DNA from: Rhabdornis inornatus
Taxonomy: Eukaryota; Chordata; Aves; Passeriformes; Rhabdornithidae
Direction: 5' to 3'
Assembly: GCA_013397075.1 (NCBI GenBank)
Contig: VWZS01004479.1
Coordinates: 248,001-312,000, forward strand
DNA length: 64,000 nucleotides
In this document: piece by piece, positions 13,120-25,370 of the stretch
Numbering within the stretch: the first letter of the stretch is position 1
Layout of the letters: every line of letters begins with the position of its first letter
Program-made: the position numbers and the translations under genes
The notes under the pieces: generated by a model
Database searches by the model: none
What the model was told of the DNA's origin: nothing
The model's input: only the letters and a program-made list of their open reading frames with translations

Positions 13120-14411
13120 AATAGAATGGGTTGGGTTGGGAGGGACCCTAAAAATCACCTAGTTTCAACCTCCCTGCAACAGACAGGAACACCTTCCACT
13201 AGACCAGGCTGCTCACTCCCATCCAGCCTGGCCTTGAACACTTCCAGGGAAGGGCATTCACAGTTTCTGTGGGCAACCTGTTCCGGTGTCTCACCACCCT
13301 CACCACCCTATTATCTAATCTAAACTCAGCCTCTTCCAGTTTAAACTCATTACCTCTTATCCCATCACTACAAGCCCTTGGAAAAAGTCCCTCTCCATCT
13401 CTCCTGTAGGTCTCCTTTGGGTACTGCACCACATAGCTTGGCATGACTGGCAAACTTGCCGAGGGTACCCTTGACTCCACTGTCCGTGTCACTGATAAAG
13501 ATGTTGAACAACACACGTCCCAGTACCATCCCCAAGGAACTCTGGTTGTCACAGGCCTCTGCTTGGACCAGGGAGCCCTTGAAAACAACTTCTTTAGCCA
13601 GTTCCTTATCCACTGAGTAGTCCATCTCACAAATCCATGTCTTTCCAGTTTAGGGCCATCATATGGGACAGTGTCAAATGCTTTGCACAAGTCTGGGTAG
13701 ATGATGTCTGTCACTCTTCCCTTATCCACCAGCACTGTACCCCCATCTTAGAAGGCCACCAAATTTGTCAGGCTTGATCTGCTCTTAGCAAAGCTGGCTG
13801 CCACCAGCCATCTCCTTATTTTCCTTGTGCCCAAGCATGGTTTCCAGGCAGATCTGCTCCATAATCTTGCCAGGCCCAGAGGTGAGACTGACCAGCCTGT
13901 GGTTCCCTGGGTCTTTCATTTTTTTCTTTTGAAAAATGATGACAGGGTTTCCCCTTTTCCAGTTGGTGGCCACGACATCTCAAATAGGATGGGTAGTGAC
14001 TTAGTCACTTCCTTGGCCAGTTCCTTCAAGAACTCCAGATGTATCTTGTCACAAGTCTCATGGACTTGTGCACCTTAAGGTTTATTAGATGCCCTCAAAT
14101 CTGATTTTCTAATGCGACAATTTTCCACTCTCCCAGTCCCTGCCTTTGGGTTCTTCAATTTGGGCAATGTGGCTGGATCACCTGCTGGTCAAGACTGAGG
14201 CCATCTCCATATCCTGGGTAACCAGGTCTTCTGTTTCCCTCTGGAGAGGGACTACATTTTCCAAAATCTTCCTTTTATGTAACCTCTAGAAGCTTTTCTT
14301 GTTGACCTCGCTAAATTTAATTTTATCAGAGTTGTAGCTTTCCTCACATGATCCTGGACAATAGCTCTGTATTCCTCCCAGGCTACCTGTGCTTACATCC
14401 ACCCTTTATAG
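13120..14411 (-). mobile_element. CR1 LINE, 5'-truncated and internally deleted
   Basis: This is the largest mobile element in the window, about 1.3 kb on the minus strand. Its 3' end at 13120 carries one partial terminal repeat (ATAGAATGGG on the plus strand). Next comes the CR1 3' untranslated block with the same landmarks as the other copies. Farther inside, the minus strand encodes parts of the CR1 reverse transcriptase. The element stops near 14411, next to CCACCCTTTATAGG, upstream of the first reverse-transcriptase block, so the endonuclease half of ORF2 and all of ORF1 are absent. The 3' block joins the reverse transcriptase just after the catalytic block near 13428. The rest of the palm, the thumb and the C-terminal part, expected to be several hundred bp, are missing. 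The copy cannot move by itself. Confidence 0.95.
13430..13990 (-). pseudogene. CR1 ORF2 reverse-transcriptase remnant
   Basis: Three minus-strand frames hold consecutive pieces of a non-LTR reverse transcriptase. The frame at 13785-13973 has the N-terminal block around DPGNHRLVSLTSGPGKIMEQ. The frame ending at 13735 has the palm block with DLCKAFDTVPYD, which keeps both aspartates of the D-x-x-x-A-F-D motif, followed by KLERHGF and WIRNW. The frame at 13368-13625 has the block ending VLFNIF and then KFASHAKLCGAV. In active CR1 enzymes that last block carries the catalytic pair Asp-Asp in a F/YADD motif; here it reads FASH, so both aspartates are lost. Coordinates show that neighbouring pieces lie in different frames, so at least two frameshifts are present, besides the large deletion after LCGAV. 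It is a dead copy of a retrotransposon polymerase, normally used for target-primed reverse transcription. Confidence 0.93.
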
Positions 14412-17400
14412 GTGGAAGCATGTAATTATAACATTAAATAATAATTTATATTATCATAATAAAATATTATTGAAATATAATAAGAAGAATAGGTATGATT
14501 AATTAAAGAAATCAGTAGACTGTTGGAAATAAGAGATGACTGAGAGATAAACTAAAAAAAGCATTTACTACAAGCACATTTCTGTTTATGATAAGAGTGT
14601 TTGGACATAGCAGAGGACACTAAAAATGATGGTAACAAAAAGGAACCAAAAAAACTTGTCTGTCTTAAGGCAGAAACTTGCAGTTGCCTCAGGTAGAAAT
14701 TTCCTGTTAACTTTTGTAGTCCTTGGAGAGTAGCCGACTGTCATCAATTCCTGGTCAATATTTGAGTAATGCTCTTTGGCAAGTCACACCATTTGCTATT
14801 TGCTCGATCAATGTATAATAGCCCAATGACTCAATATTATAAAACTCAATGACCTGTGAAACTTCAACATTTACATTTCTGTTAAAATCTCAAATAGTTC
14901 TTTATTAGTAGGAACTCAAGCTAAAATGCCAAAGAGATAAGCATGATGACAATTATTAGCTACTTTTCTTAGTCATACTGAGACAAGTTCTGGGGCTTTT
15001 ACTAAAACTAAATACTAAATACTATTAAATGAATGAAACTGCTCACTGGGAGAGACACAACTCATCACACATTTGAGGGGTTAGAAGATGTAGAAGTCAG
15101 AATCTGTCCCAGGCAACCCACGCGAATTTTCTCATCCTGCTTACTATGGCATATTGTAGCTGTACCCAAATGGGCATAAAATATTTACTGACTTGTAGTG
15201 GGAGTCCAATGTTCCACAGGAAATCTGCATGAAACACCATCAGTTATCTGGTTATTAAATGTCTGTGCAGTTTAACAGGTTTTAGAGTGGTAAGTACATT
15301 ATCAGATGAAATCCTGACCCCATTGAAAACAAAGTACATCTCCCAAGGGACCATACCTCTGTCCTGGTGGGAAGCCTTCCATTTACAGCCTCCTAAAGTC
15401 GTGCAGTTGCAGCCCATTTCCCATGTCCTCCCTGGCTCCTGGCAGCCCAGGAGCGGCGCAGAGGCAGAGAGGGCTGGGGCTGTTGCTGCTGGGCTGGGTG
15501 CTCACACAGACACCGTGTCTCCGTGCCGGGGTGCCAGCCTCTGCAAACACATCTCTGCTGACCAGGCACTCCCTGTGTGTTCCCGTGCAAAGTCAAACCT
15601 GGAAACCTGAACTGCGCTGTCGATGACTTACGTTGTTTAAAGCTGTGTGTCTGACTGTCCCGAAAGCATTAAAAACACTGAGGTGGGCCATGAAAGCATA
15701 TCAGGATCTTGGTCCTTGTGTGGTTACAGCTCCAGTTAACACTCAGAGGTGAGTGAGATCAGCACTTCAGTTCATTTCAGTGCAAGATCAAATGGGTGAA
15801 GCTAAATTATTTACTGTCAAACAGAGTTTGTAGACACCAAAGAGCACGTAAAACAGAGATGCAAGCAAATGTCTGCCTCTCATCTCTTGTAGTTCGCAAT
15901 CTCTAAGCTCAGACAGGAGCTGTGATGTTGTGAAGGTTCTGCATTTACATGGGTGCTGATTTGACCTGGCTTGAGGTAGAAAGTTCAGATAATTTAACAT
16001 TTTAGTGTATCAGAGTTACATCTAGAGTGGTAATTCTGTGTTGAGAAAGCAGACTTATATGCATTAGAACATCGCCACAAACTGAAATGTCTCTTTTTTT
16101 TTACTTCTTTCCTTTCCAGTTTTCCTTCAAAAACAGTGGATTAAAGTATTGTCAACAAGCTAGCTCAGAGATGTTTTTGCCAGAATAAACATTTGGACAA
16201 ACATTCTAATTTATTTTTCCTATTAAGAAAATGTCTATCAGCGTATCAGGATTGGGTTCAATTGTGAAGTGAAATCACTTGTAAGAAGAAGCCCTTAGTA
16301 ATAATCTGATATAATTAAATGTGAGAGCTGGTATAAGAAGTGCTCTGCTGACCTTTGAGGCGCAGCACCTGGGATATTTAAGGAAAGATGAAGCTAGCAG
16401 ATGTGAGATAGGCTGAGATGAAATCTCTGCTGACCAAGGCTGAGTTTCCAAGGCAGGTCAATGGAGCACATGGAGGTACCCAAGTAGCCACATCATGTAA
16501 AGTCCAGATTGGTAAGTCTCCACATTTGCTCCCATACTTTGCTCCCCAGACCTTTGTGGAACAGGAACAGTTGATACAGGAGGCATTTCAAATAAGTCGC
16601 GTGAGAGAAAAGTATTTTCTGGCTGAAGAAAGGAAAAGAAATATAAGATGTATCACTCTCCCAGTATCTCTGAAGAGATTTTCTGACAATTTTGGCTGAT
16701 TCTGTTGGCTGTGGTATGGCACCTCTGTTCCAGCAGCCCTATGTCTCCTTGCCCAGGCACATTGGGCTCTGTTTACCTTGCACTGTATGAACGCTCTGTA
16801 AACGTACAGTGTATATCTAAGTGCAGGTTGTTACACGCACTTACTACTTGAAGCGACTCAGAGCAACTCTTGGGTCACTATTTGCATGAAGAATGTGTGT
16901 GGGTTTATCATTATGCAAAAGGTATCAGACACACCTGCTAGAACAAATGAAACATTTCTAGAAAAAACAAACTGCCTTTTGCTGTATTGAATATCTGCAG
17001 TCTGTTCTCTTGCATATTTCACCATTTCACCACACTTGGAACGTCAATACTGCCTTGGGAAAGCTTGTGCCACCCCATTTCATTCAGCTCCTTAAACAAA
17101 TGTTAGGGAAACAAATTAAATCTGAAGCAACGTGAAAGAGGCTAAAGAGGGAAGAGACAACATCTAGCTCAGGAAAAACTAAGGTTATGTCAACATAGTA
17201 CAATGCTGCACAGAGCCAGCACATTAATATTCCTAAGCAGCACTGTACATTTGGCTGTAACAACATGAGGTAACTTCTTAAACTACCTCCATATGACAGG
17301 TGTTTGCATGTCAGAGCTTGGTGGCAATGCATCTTGGCATCATCACAGCAGTTCTCTACCTCACATGGAGCTTGTGCCGTGTTTGTCCTGCCACATCTCT

Positions 17401-20400
17401 CTTTCAGATGTTTCAATAGCTCAGTATTGTTTTTGATGGGAAATGACATCTTCGGGCTGCCTGTGAACCCAAGCTCTCTCTTCCAGGAGATGCAAGTGTC
17501 CCTGACTCCCTGCTGCCTCTGAGGGCAACCCTCAGCAGGAGTCTCTGCTGGAATCTGGAGCAACCTCTTTCTGCACCAAGGAACATTCCATGTTTTCCTT
17601 TCCCCTTTTCACATGCATGAAAGGGGATTGTCCCATTATAGGAGTAAAAACATGCTTTGGAGACTAAAGTTCAGTTTACCCTGCCTACCTTTTATTTATT
17701 CTGTTTGCTCCTTATTAAATGCAGTCTCACCCACAGACTGTGCGTCTGTCGGGCTGTTGAGGCTTCTACAAAAGCTCTGTTAATTGTGCTATGTTGAACA
17801 AAAAAAAATTGAACTGTAGATCATATATGTATAAAAAGAATGAACAGGGTTCCCCTCTTAAAAATGAGCAATGAAAAAGCCAAGTAATATAGGAGGCAAG
17901 CCACAAATGTTGTTAATTATCCTAATTATTTGAAGCATCTGAACAAGGAACTGCCTTAACATGGAACAAGTTACTATGAAACATTGAACAGTGACTGTGA
18001 AGTAAAAGGAATAGTGAAGCAGTGAATGCCAGTTTAGGGTAAAGTGCAGTAAGTAGCAATGTGTTAAATATATTAATAAAAGAACTATAAAGAGTTCTGG
18101 CTTTCCTTATTGTTCAGTGTGTTGGGCACTACATCTGTGGTGCATGGATGAAAGAGGGTCTAATAATGGACATGAACATACTAGATAATTTACTTGCAGT
18201 GTTTCTCGTTGCAAAGGTAAGAATTAGCTCTGTATAACATTTGTGCATAACGGGTCTGAAATCTGTTTTCGGTGTTGTGAGAGAAACACACCTGCAGAGC
18301 CCTGAACCTGTCAGAACAATTTCGTATTTCTCAGTCAGTATAACAGTGATGTGCCATGTCATCTTGGCTACTCACCTGCATCACTTGCTAACTACTTAAG
18401 CACACTTGGGCTTGGTTTAGTTTTGCTTCCCTGTGCTCCTGCCCCCCCCATCTTAAACTAGATTAGTGCTCAGACCTTTGGTGGAGAGCAAAAGACTTAA
18501 GTGCAGTTTCTCAGTTTCTCTCTGGATTTGGTTATCATTGTGGACATGGTTAACCTGTGCTGTCAAACAGCAAGGCTTTTTGCTTATGTCAGGGAAAGGG
18601 AGTGAAGTAAGTGCCTTCATTCTCCCTGTCAGGCTGATAAAATATAACAGAAAGGGAGGGTGATGCTACCAAGGTAAAGGAAAGGGTGCAGGCTTACTGC
18701 ATACATATATCTCCTTGCACCTGCACACAAACCATGACATGTATTTAGTGAAATTGTGCTTCAGTTTCCCAGGGGCATGAATGAATGAATAGGCAGGGAA
18801 GCCAATAAGTCAAGTGAATCTTTCAAGTCACTTCACTAAGGTCACCAATTTTGAATTTTTTGGCCCAGAGAGTGATCTCTCAAATGAATTTGTGCTTCTA
18901 TTTTATTTATAAAAGCCAAGACCAGGTCTTACACCTGCTTTAAAGCGTTTAAATAATCCTAAAAAATTGACCATGATTCTTTGCATGTTTTGTATCACCA
19001 AATCTGGCAACCCCCATCACTGCCAATATGTATCTACATATGAAAATAATTAGTTGAATATCCATCCCCTTGTCTGAGAGGCAGTGTCATCTGCTTAGGA
19101 TCTGGTTGGAAATACTATTGAAAGATGGAGATATTAGGAGAAATAAACAGAGAGAGAAGAAATACGCAGTGCTACCAAAAGAAATCTACAGATTAGCATG
19201 AGGAGAGCTACTCAAGTGATGCTAACAAAACAAGTTCTTCTCATCCTCTTTATATATTACAAAAGGAGGCTACACAGTAAAATTAAAAGTATACACTTAC
19301 AACCCACACTGTATGTCTTCTTTTCCTATTGCGTTTTTGTGGCCTGGCAGATCTCTCTTCTACTGAACCATCTAGCTAGGAAAGCAAATTACTGTTCTGT
19401 TTCTTGCCCCTCAAAGCAGGAGACAAAAGGAGCAAGTGCACACAGCTTAGCTGGTTGCTGATGGTGTTAGTGCAGTGTGTTTGTCCCTGACGTTCCTGCC
19501 CATGACATTGCGCTCTCCACAAAACCCATTGATGAATGGTATTCTGGAATGTCAAGGAAAGTCTGAAAGAGTCACCTTGACTTTGTGAGACAGTTTAATG
19601 ATAAGTACATCAGCCAACATTTCTCTGTAGAAAACAAAAAAATGTGTGGAAAGGCAGAAAAAGGGAATCTTCCATTCTTCTTCCCTTGACAGAGTTGTTT
19701 GCATTTTCCAGCAGATGACACAAATAATGAAAAATAGCTGAGTTCTTCCATGCTTTCACTCAACAGCATTAACTCCTTTAGGCTTTCTAACAGACAAGAT
19801 AACTCCATTATAAAGTTTATATTTCATCTATCTATCTTAGAATTTTATGTACAAAGTCCTCAATGGCTAAGCGTCTCTCATCATCCATTATCTTAAAATT
19901 AAATGTATGATCACTAGAGGTTCACGCTGTACTTAGGCAGGTAGTAACGGAGCTAGGAAGTTCTGATGCAGTAATATCTTCTGTTCAGATTATAAATAGC
20001 TTTTTAGCTTTGCTTATAAATGAGCTAAAGAATTATACTAGGGCATCTTTGTGGATGTATCACTAATTTGATGATGGGTTGTTATATTTTTAACAACTCT
20101 GCTTTTCCTGTTACACAACTTACCACTGATTCCCCCCTGACAAATATGAGAGATTTTCCTCTTGGCCAATTTGGTTTTAGCATAAGCAGTCTCTTTACTA
20201 ACAATATGTTAGCTGTGGCTTCTTGTCTATGAATCTGAGGGACAAACCAAGATGGTCAACTTTTTTCATCACGTGATATAAGGATTTCTTTCTCTGACTC
20301 TTCCCGTCTTCTCTCCAAATGATACCCTCCTACCCTCTGCTGATGGGAAGTTCTGCATCACTATCTGAGGAAAGGGAAAATCCCAAGACACATGTGTGCA

Positions 20401-21450
20401 CACACACAAGTTCCAAGAGTACCTTTCCAACAATGATCTCAGGGACCTATTCCTAATGCAGATCACACAGGCTGAAATCATCCTCTCTTTTAGGCTTAAT
20501 TACATCCCTTATATAAGTGGAGCCAGCTGGGGTTTTTTTCCAGCTTTTTCAGTTCCTAGAAGGTGACTCTGGCACAGGGTCTATCAGGTTACTGTTGCCA
20601 AGGGGTTTACAGCTGTACTCAGAGAGGATAATATGCTATCAGTCATCTCATCAGTATCATCACAAACTTGGTTTCTTTTTTTTTAATTTTTTTTTTCAAT
20701 TCTGACCTGCTGTCCTCCATCATCTGGGTGCTCTTGAAAGGAGAAAATTTCTGGAAGTTGCCAGGTTCTTATACTCAAAAAAATTCCCTAATGGCTTAAC
20801 TTCAGCAGTGATTGGGGGTAGGGGAGGAAGGTAGGGGTGAGGGGGCTTTTCTTCTGACTATGAGCCATCACCTTTTTAAAAAACATCCTCATGGTGTAGG
20901 GTGTTGAAGGAAGGAAATGCATCTCATATTCCAGTTCTTTATTATGCCAGTCATGTTGGAGGACTTCTTTTGAGCCGTGGTAGGACACCTCTCTTTTTCT
21001 ATTCAACAGAGAGTGTTCAGACAATTTGAAGAACTCTTGTCTCCCTTCCTCTATTTGAGCTCAAGTCTTCAATTAGATGTAATTGAAAAAGGTAGAGTAA
21101 ATGGCAGGTGCCTGCCTCTTTGGAAGGCATAATTATGACTATCTTGCAGACTTGGAATTTTGATGACTGAATAATAAAGAAGACAGATGTGTTTGTGTAC
21201 ACACTGACATCAGTATTGACAGGATGACACAGGGACATTTGTATCTCTGTAGGATGAGGAGGAAAATGAGGGGTTTGGGCTGCTTTTCCCCCCCTCTTAT
21301 TTAGAAAATGAACATTTGTTCTGTCTTCATATCTGTGGATGGGTTGAATTTCTATTATGCCTATGAAAGACAATAATAGCTGGAGTTAGGACTTAGACAG
21401 TGATTTGTGCTAGCTCAGGGGTACCCATTCAACATATTCAATAAGAGATC
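14412..21450. other. Noncoding sequence, no gene recognised
   Basis: A very AT-rich stretch follows the CR1 copy (about 14420-14510). A GC-richer patch lies at about 15400-15600 and yields overlapping frames on both strands with no recognisable product; an AG|GTGAGT donor-like site follows at 15747-15753. A 159-codon minus frame at 17084-17563 has no family resemblance. A C run sits at about 18440-18450 and T-rich runs near 20674-20698. No mobile element was recognised. Confidence 0.6.
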
Positions 21451-21527
21451 TTATTTGTTTCTCCTTCCACTTTTACACTTTTACTCTCTTTTATCTTCTT
21501 TATCTTCTCAGCATTCTACAGGTAAGA
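21451..21527 (+). other. Strong splice-signal pair around a possible 10-nt microexon
   Basis: A pyrimidine-rich tract of roughly 60 bases (21451-21508) ends in CAG at 21509-21511. Ten bases later comes CAG|GTAAGAAAT, with GT at 21522-21523, a near-ideal vertebrate 5' splice site. Together they would bracket an exon of 10 nt at 21512-21521. No host gene is visible, and such sites also arise by chance, so this is a candidate only. Confidence 0.2.
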
Positions 21528-24500
21528 AATTTCCTTGAGTCTGAAAAGAAACTTGAATGTGTTGCCAAATAATCCTCTCTCCTAAACTCAAATGTATTCA
21601 GAAAAAAAAAAAACACAAAACAACAAAAAAACCCCACCACCCACCAAAAAAACCTGTGCAAAGGACTTCAATCTCCTTCAAAAGCACTGCTATAACCATG
21701 TTGCTATGTAGTATTTGTATCAATCTTTAAAAAAAATAGAAAAGAACAAGGACAAGTACTTCTTGGAGGGGAGCAATAGAATATTTAGGTAACCAAGCTC
21801 TTCACAAGGTCTTCATTCTCCCTCTGCCATGGCTTGCAGGTGGTGATACTGGGACAAACAAATCAGATGAGAATAAGCTGTTATCTAATCTATAGCTTAA
21901 TAAAATATTGGTGCTTCTAGGACATTAACTATCTTTTCGTCGTATGTTGTTAACCTGCCTATCATTATTGTGTCTGGTATCAAAAAATGTTCTCAGAACA
22001 CTGTTTGGTCAGCAGTCCTCTGTTGTTTTCCATTGCCTTCTATGTTACAGATTAATATAGTCATCTATTATGTCATTGTATTCTTTGCAAGCAATCAGAG
22101 CATGGTCACTGTTGAAAATGACTCACCATTTCTGAATTTGCAAAGGCTCTAAGTGAAAATTGTTGGGTATGTTCTTAACACACACCTTGAGCTAAGTTCA
22201 AGAATGTTGTTAGTTTAGTTAGTTAGTTTATTTGTTAGAAAGACTTCATAAATGGCCTTACTTTGCTAGACCTACTCTGGTGCCATGTGAAAAGGGTTCT
22301 GCTTTGCTGTGTATCACAACCCTCTTCCTTTCACTGATATGTAAACTCAAATAGCCAGTATGTTAATTAAAATAGTGATGATTATAGAAGTTTTGGTGGT
22401 GTATGCAGGGCTGAGAAATCTCAACATAAGGACTGGTAACACTAAGAGTGTCTTTATTTGCTCACCAGTTGAGACTTTTTCTCTGTTGTAAATAGAGTTT
22501 CTTGTGAACAGTATCTGAAAAAGACCATACAGAAGGTGGTTAGGATTGTATAAGGAAGTGACTTTGCTCATCTGTTTATCCTGAAAAAAACTCAGTTGCC
22601 AGGAATATGCTTTTATTGCTCCCCAGGGAATAACGAAAGAAAGTAAAATAACTGAACTGAGTATAAAATATCTAAGTGAATAAGATATAAAACCAGCTTC
22701 GAACAGTGTCTCTTCTTACATTAAGCTATTACAAGGTTTATTAGATTGTGGGTTTCTTTAATTCAGATACAACAGTCTGGATCAAGGAAAATTGCAGTGT
22801 GAAGATAAAAAGGACTGCAAGGAAGGAGGAAAATGACAAGCTCTTGTTCAATTCTTCTATTTAATCTTAAAATAATTTTTCCTAAGATTAAGAAAAAGTC
22901 AACGTTGGGTTTTTTCCTCCATTTGTTCTGGTTAAGGAGAGAAAAAAAAAACAATAATTGCAAAAATAAAATTAGAAGTATTTAAAATGTAAAGAATTGG
23001 GATACAACAGTCAATGCACATTCATCTGTTGGGTGGAAGTTACATATGTAGATTTTTGTAGGGTCTACCCATGTTGTACAATTTGTAGAGCTGGAGACCG
23101 TGAGGGAGAGCTGCAGGGGAGAGTTCGCATAGGAAAGGAATCAAAACTAAGGTCTCACACCATGATATGCATTCCAGATGTTGTCCTTGATCTGAGAGTC
23201 AGAAGTCACTCACTTTCATGAACAATTCTGTATTTTTATGAAATGTTTTGAAGAAAAATATTCTTATGTCAAAAATTATTTTTAAAGCTGAAGAAAATAG
23301 AAGTCACTCTTTGAATAGCAAAGAAGCTTGAATCTTCTGGAGTTTGAATAACAGTTAAGACCCAGGTATATGAGCCACAGCTTAAGAAACACAGCAAAAC
23401 GTCGGTAAAAAGATTGCAGTTGGGCTAAAAAATATATTCCTCTGGTCCTTAAATGTGGTATGTCCATTTGCCTGTCAAGTTCATTTTGGGCTGATGATGT
23501 GGACTGTTGTGTAAGAGTGGAGTGCACATGGGTACTGCTTGCTTCCCCAACAGATCTAGTCTGTGTGCACTGATAATACACATCTATCCACAGAGTCTGT
23601 GCCCAGAAATTGAGTTTCTGCCAGCAAAACCCCTTTTCTAGAATGTTCATATCAAATGTACCTCAAATGCACAGAAAATATTCTTAGATGTTAGAAGCAT
23701 ATGTACAGAAACTATTTAGTAGTACCTCATCCAGAAGAAGTAAGGAAGTATTAAAAAATGAAAACTCATTCTATAATACATTGGAATGAGGAACATTTAG
23801 AATTGTGCAACACGCACTGCAGCGAATGAGCATATTAAGAGCTGCATATGACTGATATGACATAAATGATCATCAATTTGAATGCAATTTGGAACCTTGC
23901 CAGTTAAACTTTTGATTAAACACTTGATTCTGATGATGTTCTTATGCTGTCCAAATATATCCCCTATCATATGATAGAAACTGTGCATTGATGTAGCTCA
24001 TATTAGAAGAATTGTGTCTCATGCCCCAATAATTACTTTTAATTGTCATGGGAATTCAATGTGTCCATTGGAAGCTGGTGTTACAGTAGTTGTTCTCTCA
24101 CATGCAATTATAAAATTTTTCACCTGAAATAATTTTGTCTGTGTAGTGTTAGGACTACTGCAAGAAGTTAGCATTTTCAGTGGGAAAATATATTAATCTT
24201 CTGATTAAAACAAACAACAAGCAAATAAACAAACAGAAAAAGAGTGAGAGAAATGTTTTGAATTAATTACAAGTAAGCAGGAAAGAAATTGGTCAGTCAC
24301 TTCCCCCTAAATCCTGAACAGATGTGTCTGTCACATGTATACAAGCAGAGTGCCTCTAGTCACTTCAGGCACAAAGTCACTGGTTTTGTACACAGAAGTT
24401 TCATGTTTCTGGGCTATTTCTCACTTCACTAACTACCCACTGCTGTATAACGCTCTGACTTAACATAATGAGCAGTTGTTTCTTTAAGCAAAGTTTTTAA

Positions 24501-25295
24501 ATACCTGAAAATGTCATTTATATCTGATGTAGAAAACATCTTTTATGTCCTTTGATTCACAGAGATGTTCTGCTTCTCATACTTCTGGCATAGGCCTCCT
24601 ACCTTAAGGGCTAGTTGCTCATGTTTAGACAACAAACACACAATTAATTATCCATGAAAGAGTCCTTTTCTGTTTCATGTGATCTGTTGAGTACACACAT
24701 ATGCTTTGGTTGATATCAATTCCATAGAATAGGAAAATCACTCTTTGGATGTCTAATAAAGCTGCTACATCCTGAACTCAATTTCTATATTAAGATATTT
24801 TGTAGGGTTGTTGTTCCCTCAGGTACTCTGCTGTGTTGCTACTCTTAGTTCTCGACAACCTCTGTCGAGATGCTTTCCTTGCAAAGGGCAACACCTGGCA
24901 CCTCACTGGCAACTCCCATGCAGTACTATTTTTCTTTTAATATAGTTTCCCATCTCTTTGCTTCCTCTCAAGCTCACAGAAATTTCAACTCTGGTATTTT
25001 CATTGTGCACTCTATTTTATTTCTGGGTTTGTTTTTTATTTTGTTTTATTTTATTTCCTGGAGTATTTTGATGAATTCTTAGGAGTTTTCTCTGCTTCAG
25101 CCATTGGCATAGCACAGCACTGCCCTGACAATGTGTCCACAGTCATTTCCTGTTCCAAGTACTGCTGTATCTCATATTATATCGCTATGCATAACTCTTG
25201 CCAGGAAAAAGGGGTCTCAAATTGATTTTTCACAGAAAAATACGGATATATTTATTTGGCTTGCTACTACAAATATTCTTTCTCTAGGTTGTGAC
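21528..25295. other. Noncoding AT-rich sequence
   Basis: No frame longer than about 122 codons and none recognisable. An A-rich run with C interruptions occupies about 21602-21653. A TTAG-type short repeat is at about 22208-22238. The rest is unique-looking AT-rich DNA with no RNA gene or mobile element that I can name. Confidence 0.6.
21602..21653. repeat. A-rich low-complexity tract
   Basis: A run of twelve A is followed by A stretches broken by C and by short CCACC groups. It is simple low-complexity DNA and has no coding meaning. Confidence 0.85.
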
Positions 25296-25370
25296 CGGGT
25301 GAATTCCAGGCCCATTGAGGCCAATGGAAATCCGTCACTTGACTTCACTGGAGACAGGATTTCCACCCAA
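25296..25370. repeat. Old palindromic interspersed repeat fragment (probable)
   Basis: The stretch opens with GGGTGAATTCCAGGCCCATT and closes with GGATTTCCACCC, which is nearly the reverse complement of its start. Inside are CCATTGAGGCCAATGG, itself almost a palindrome, and GACTTCACTGG. This pattern of CATTGA/TCAATG words flanked by GGGTGAAAT and ATTTCACCC resembles an ancient interspersed repeat common in reptiles and birds. I rely on memory for that likeness and do not assign a named family. Confidence 0.5.

Noticed and set aside
15400..15760. GC-rich patch followed by an AG|GTGAGT donor-like site, resembling an exon
   Set aside because: Frames are open on both strands with Gln-, Leu- and Ser-rich products that match nothing, and no matching acceptor could be placed with confidence.
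17084..17563. 159-codon minus-strand open frame
   Set aside because: No domain or family resemblance, no clear splice signals tied to it, and composition typical of translated noncoding DNA (many Cys and Leu).
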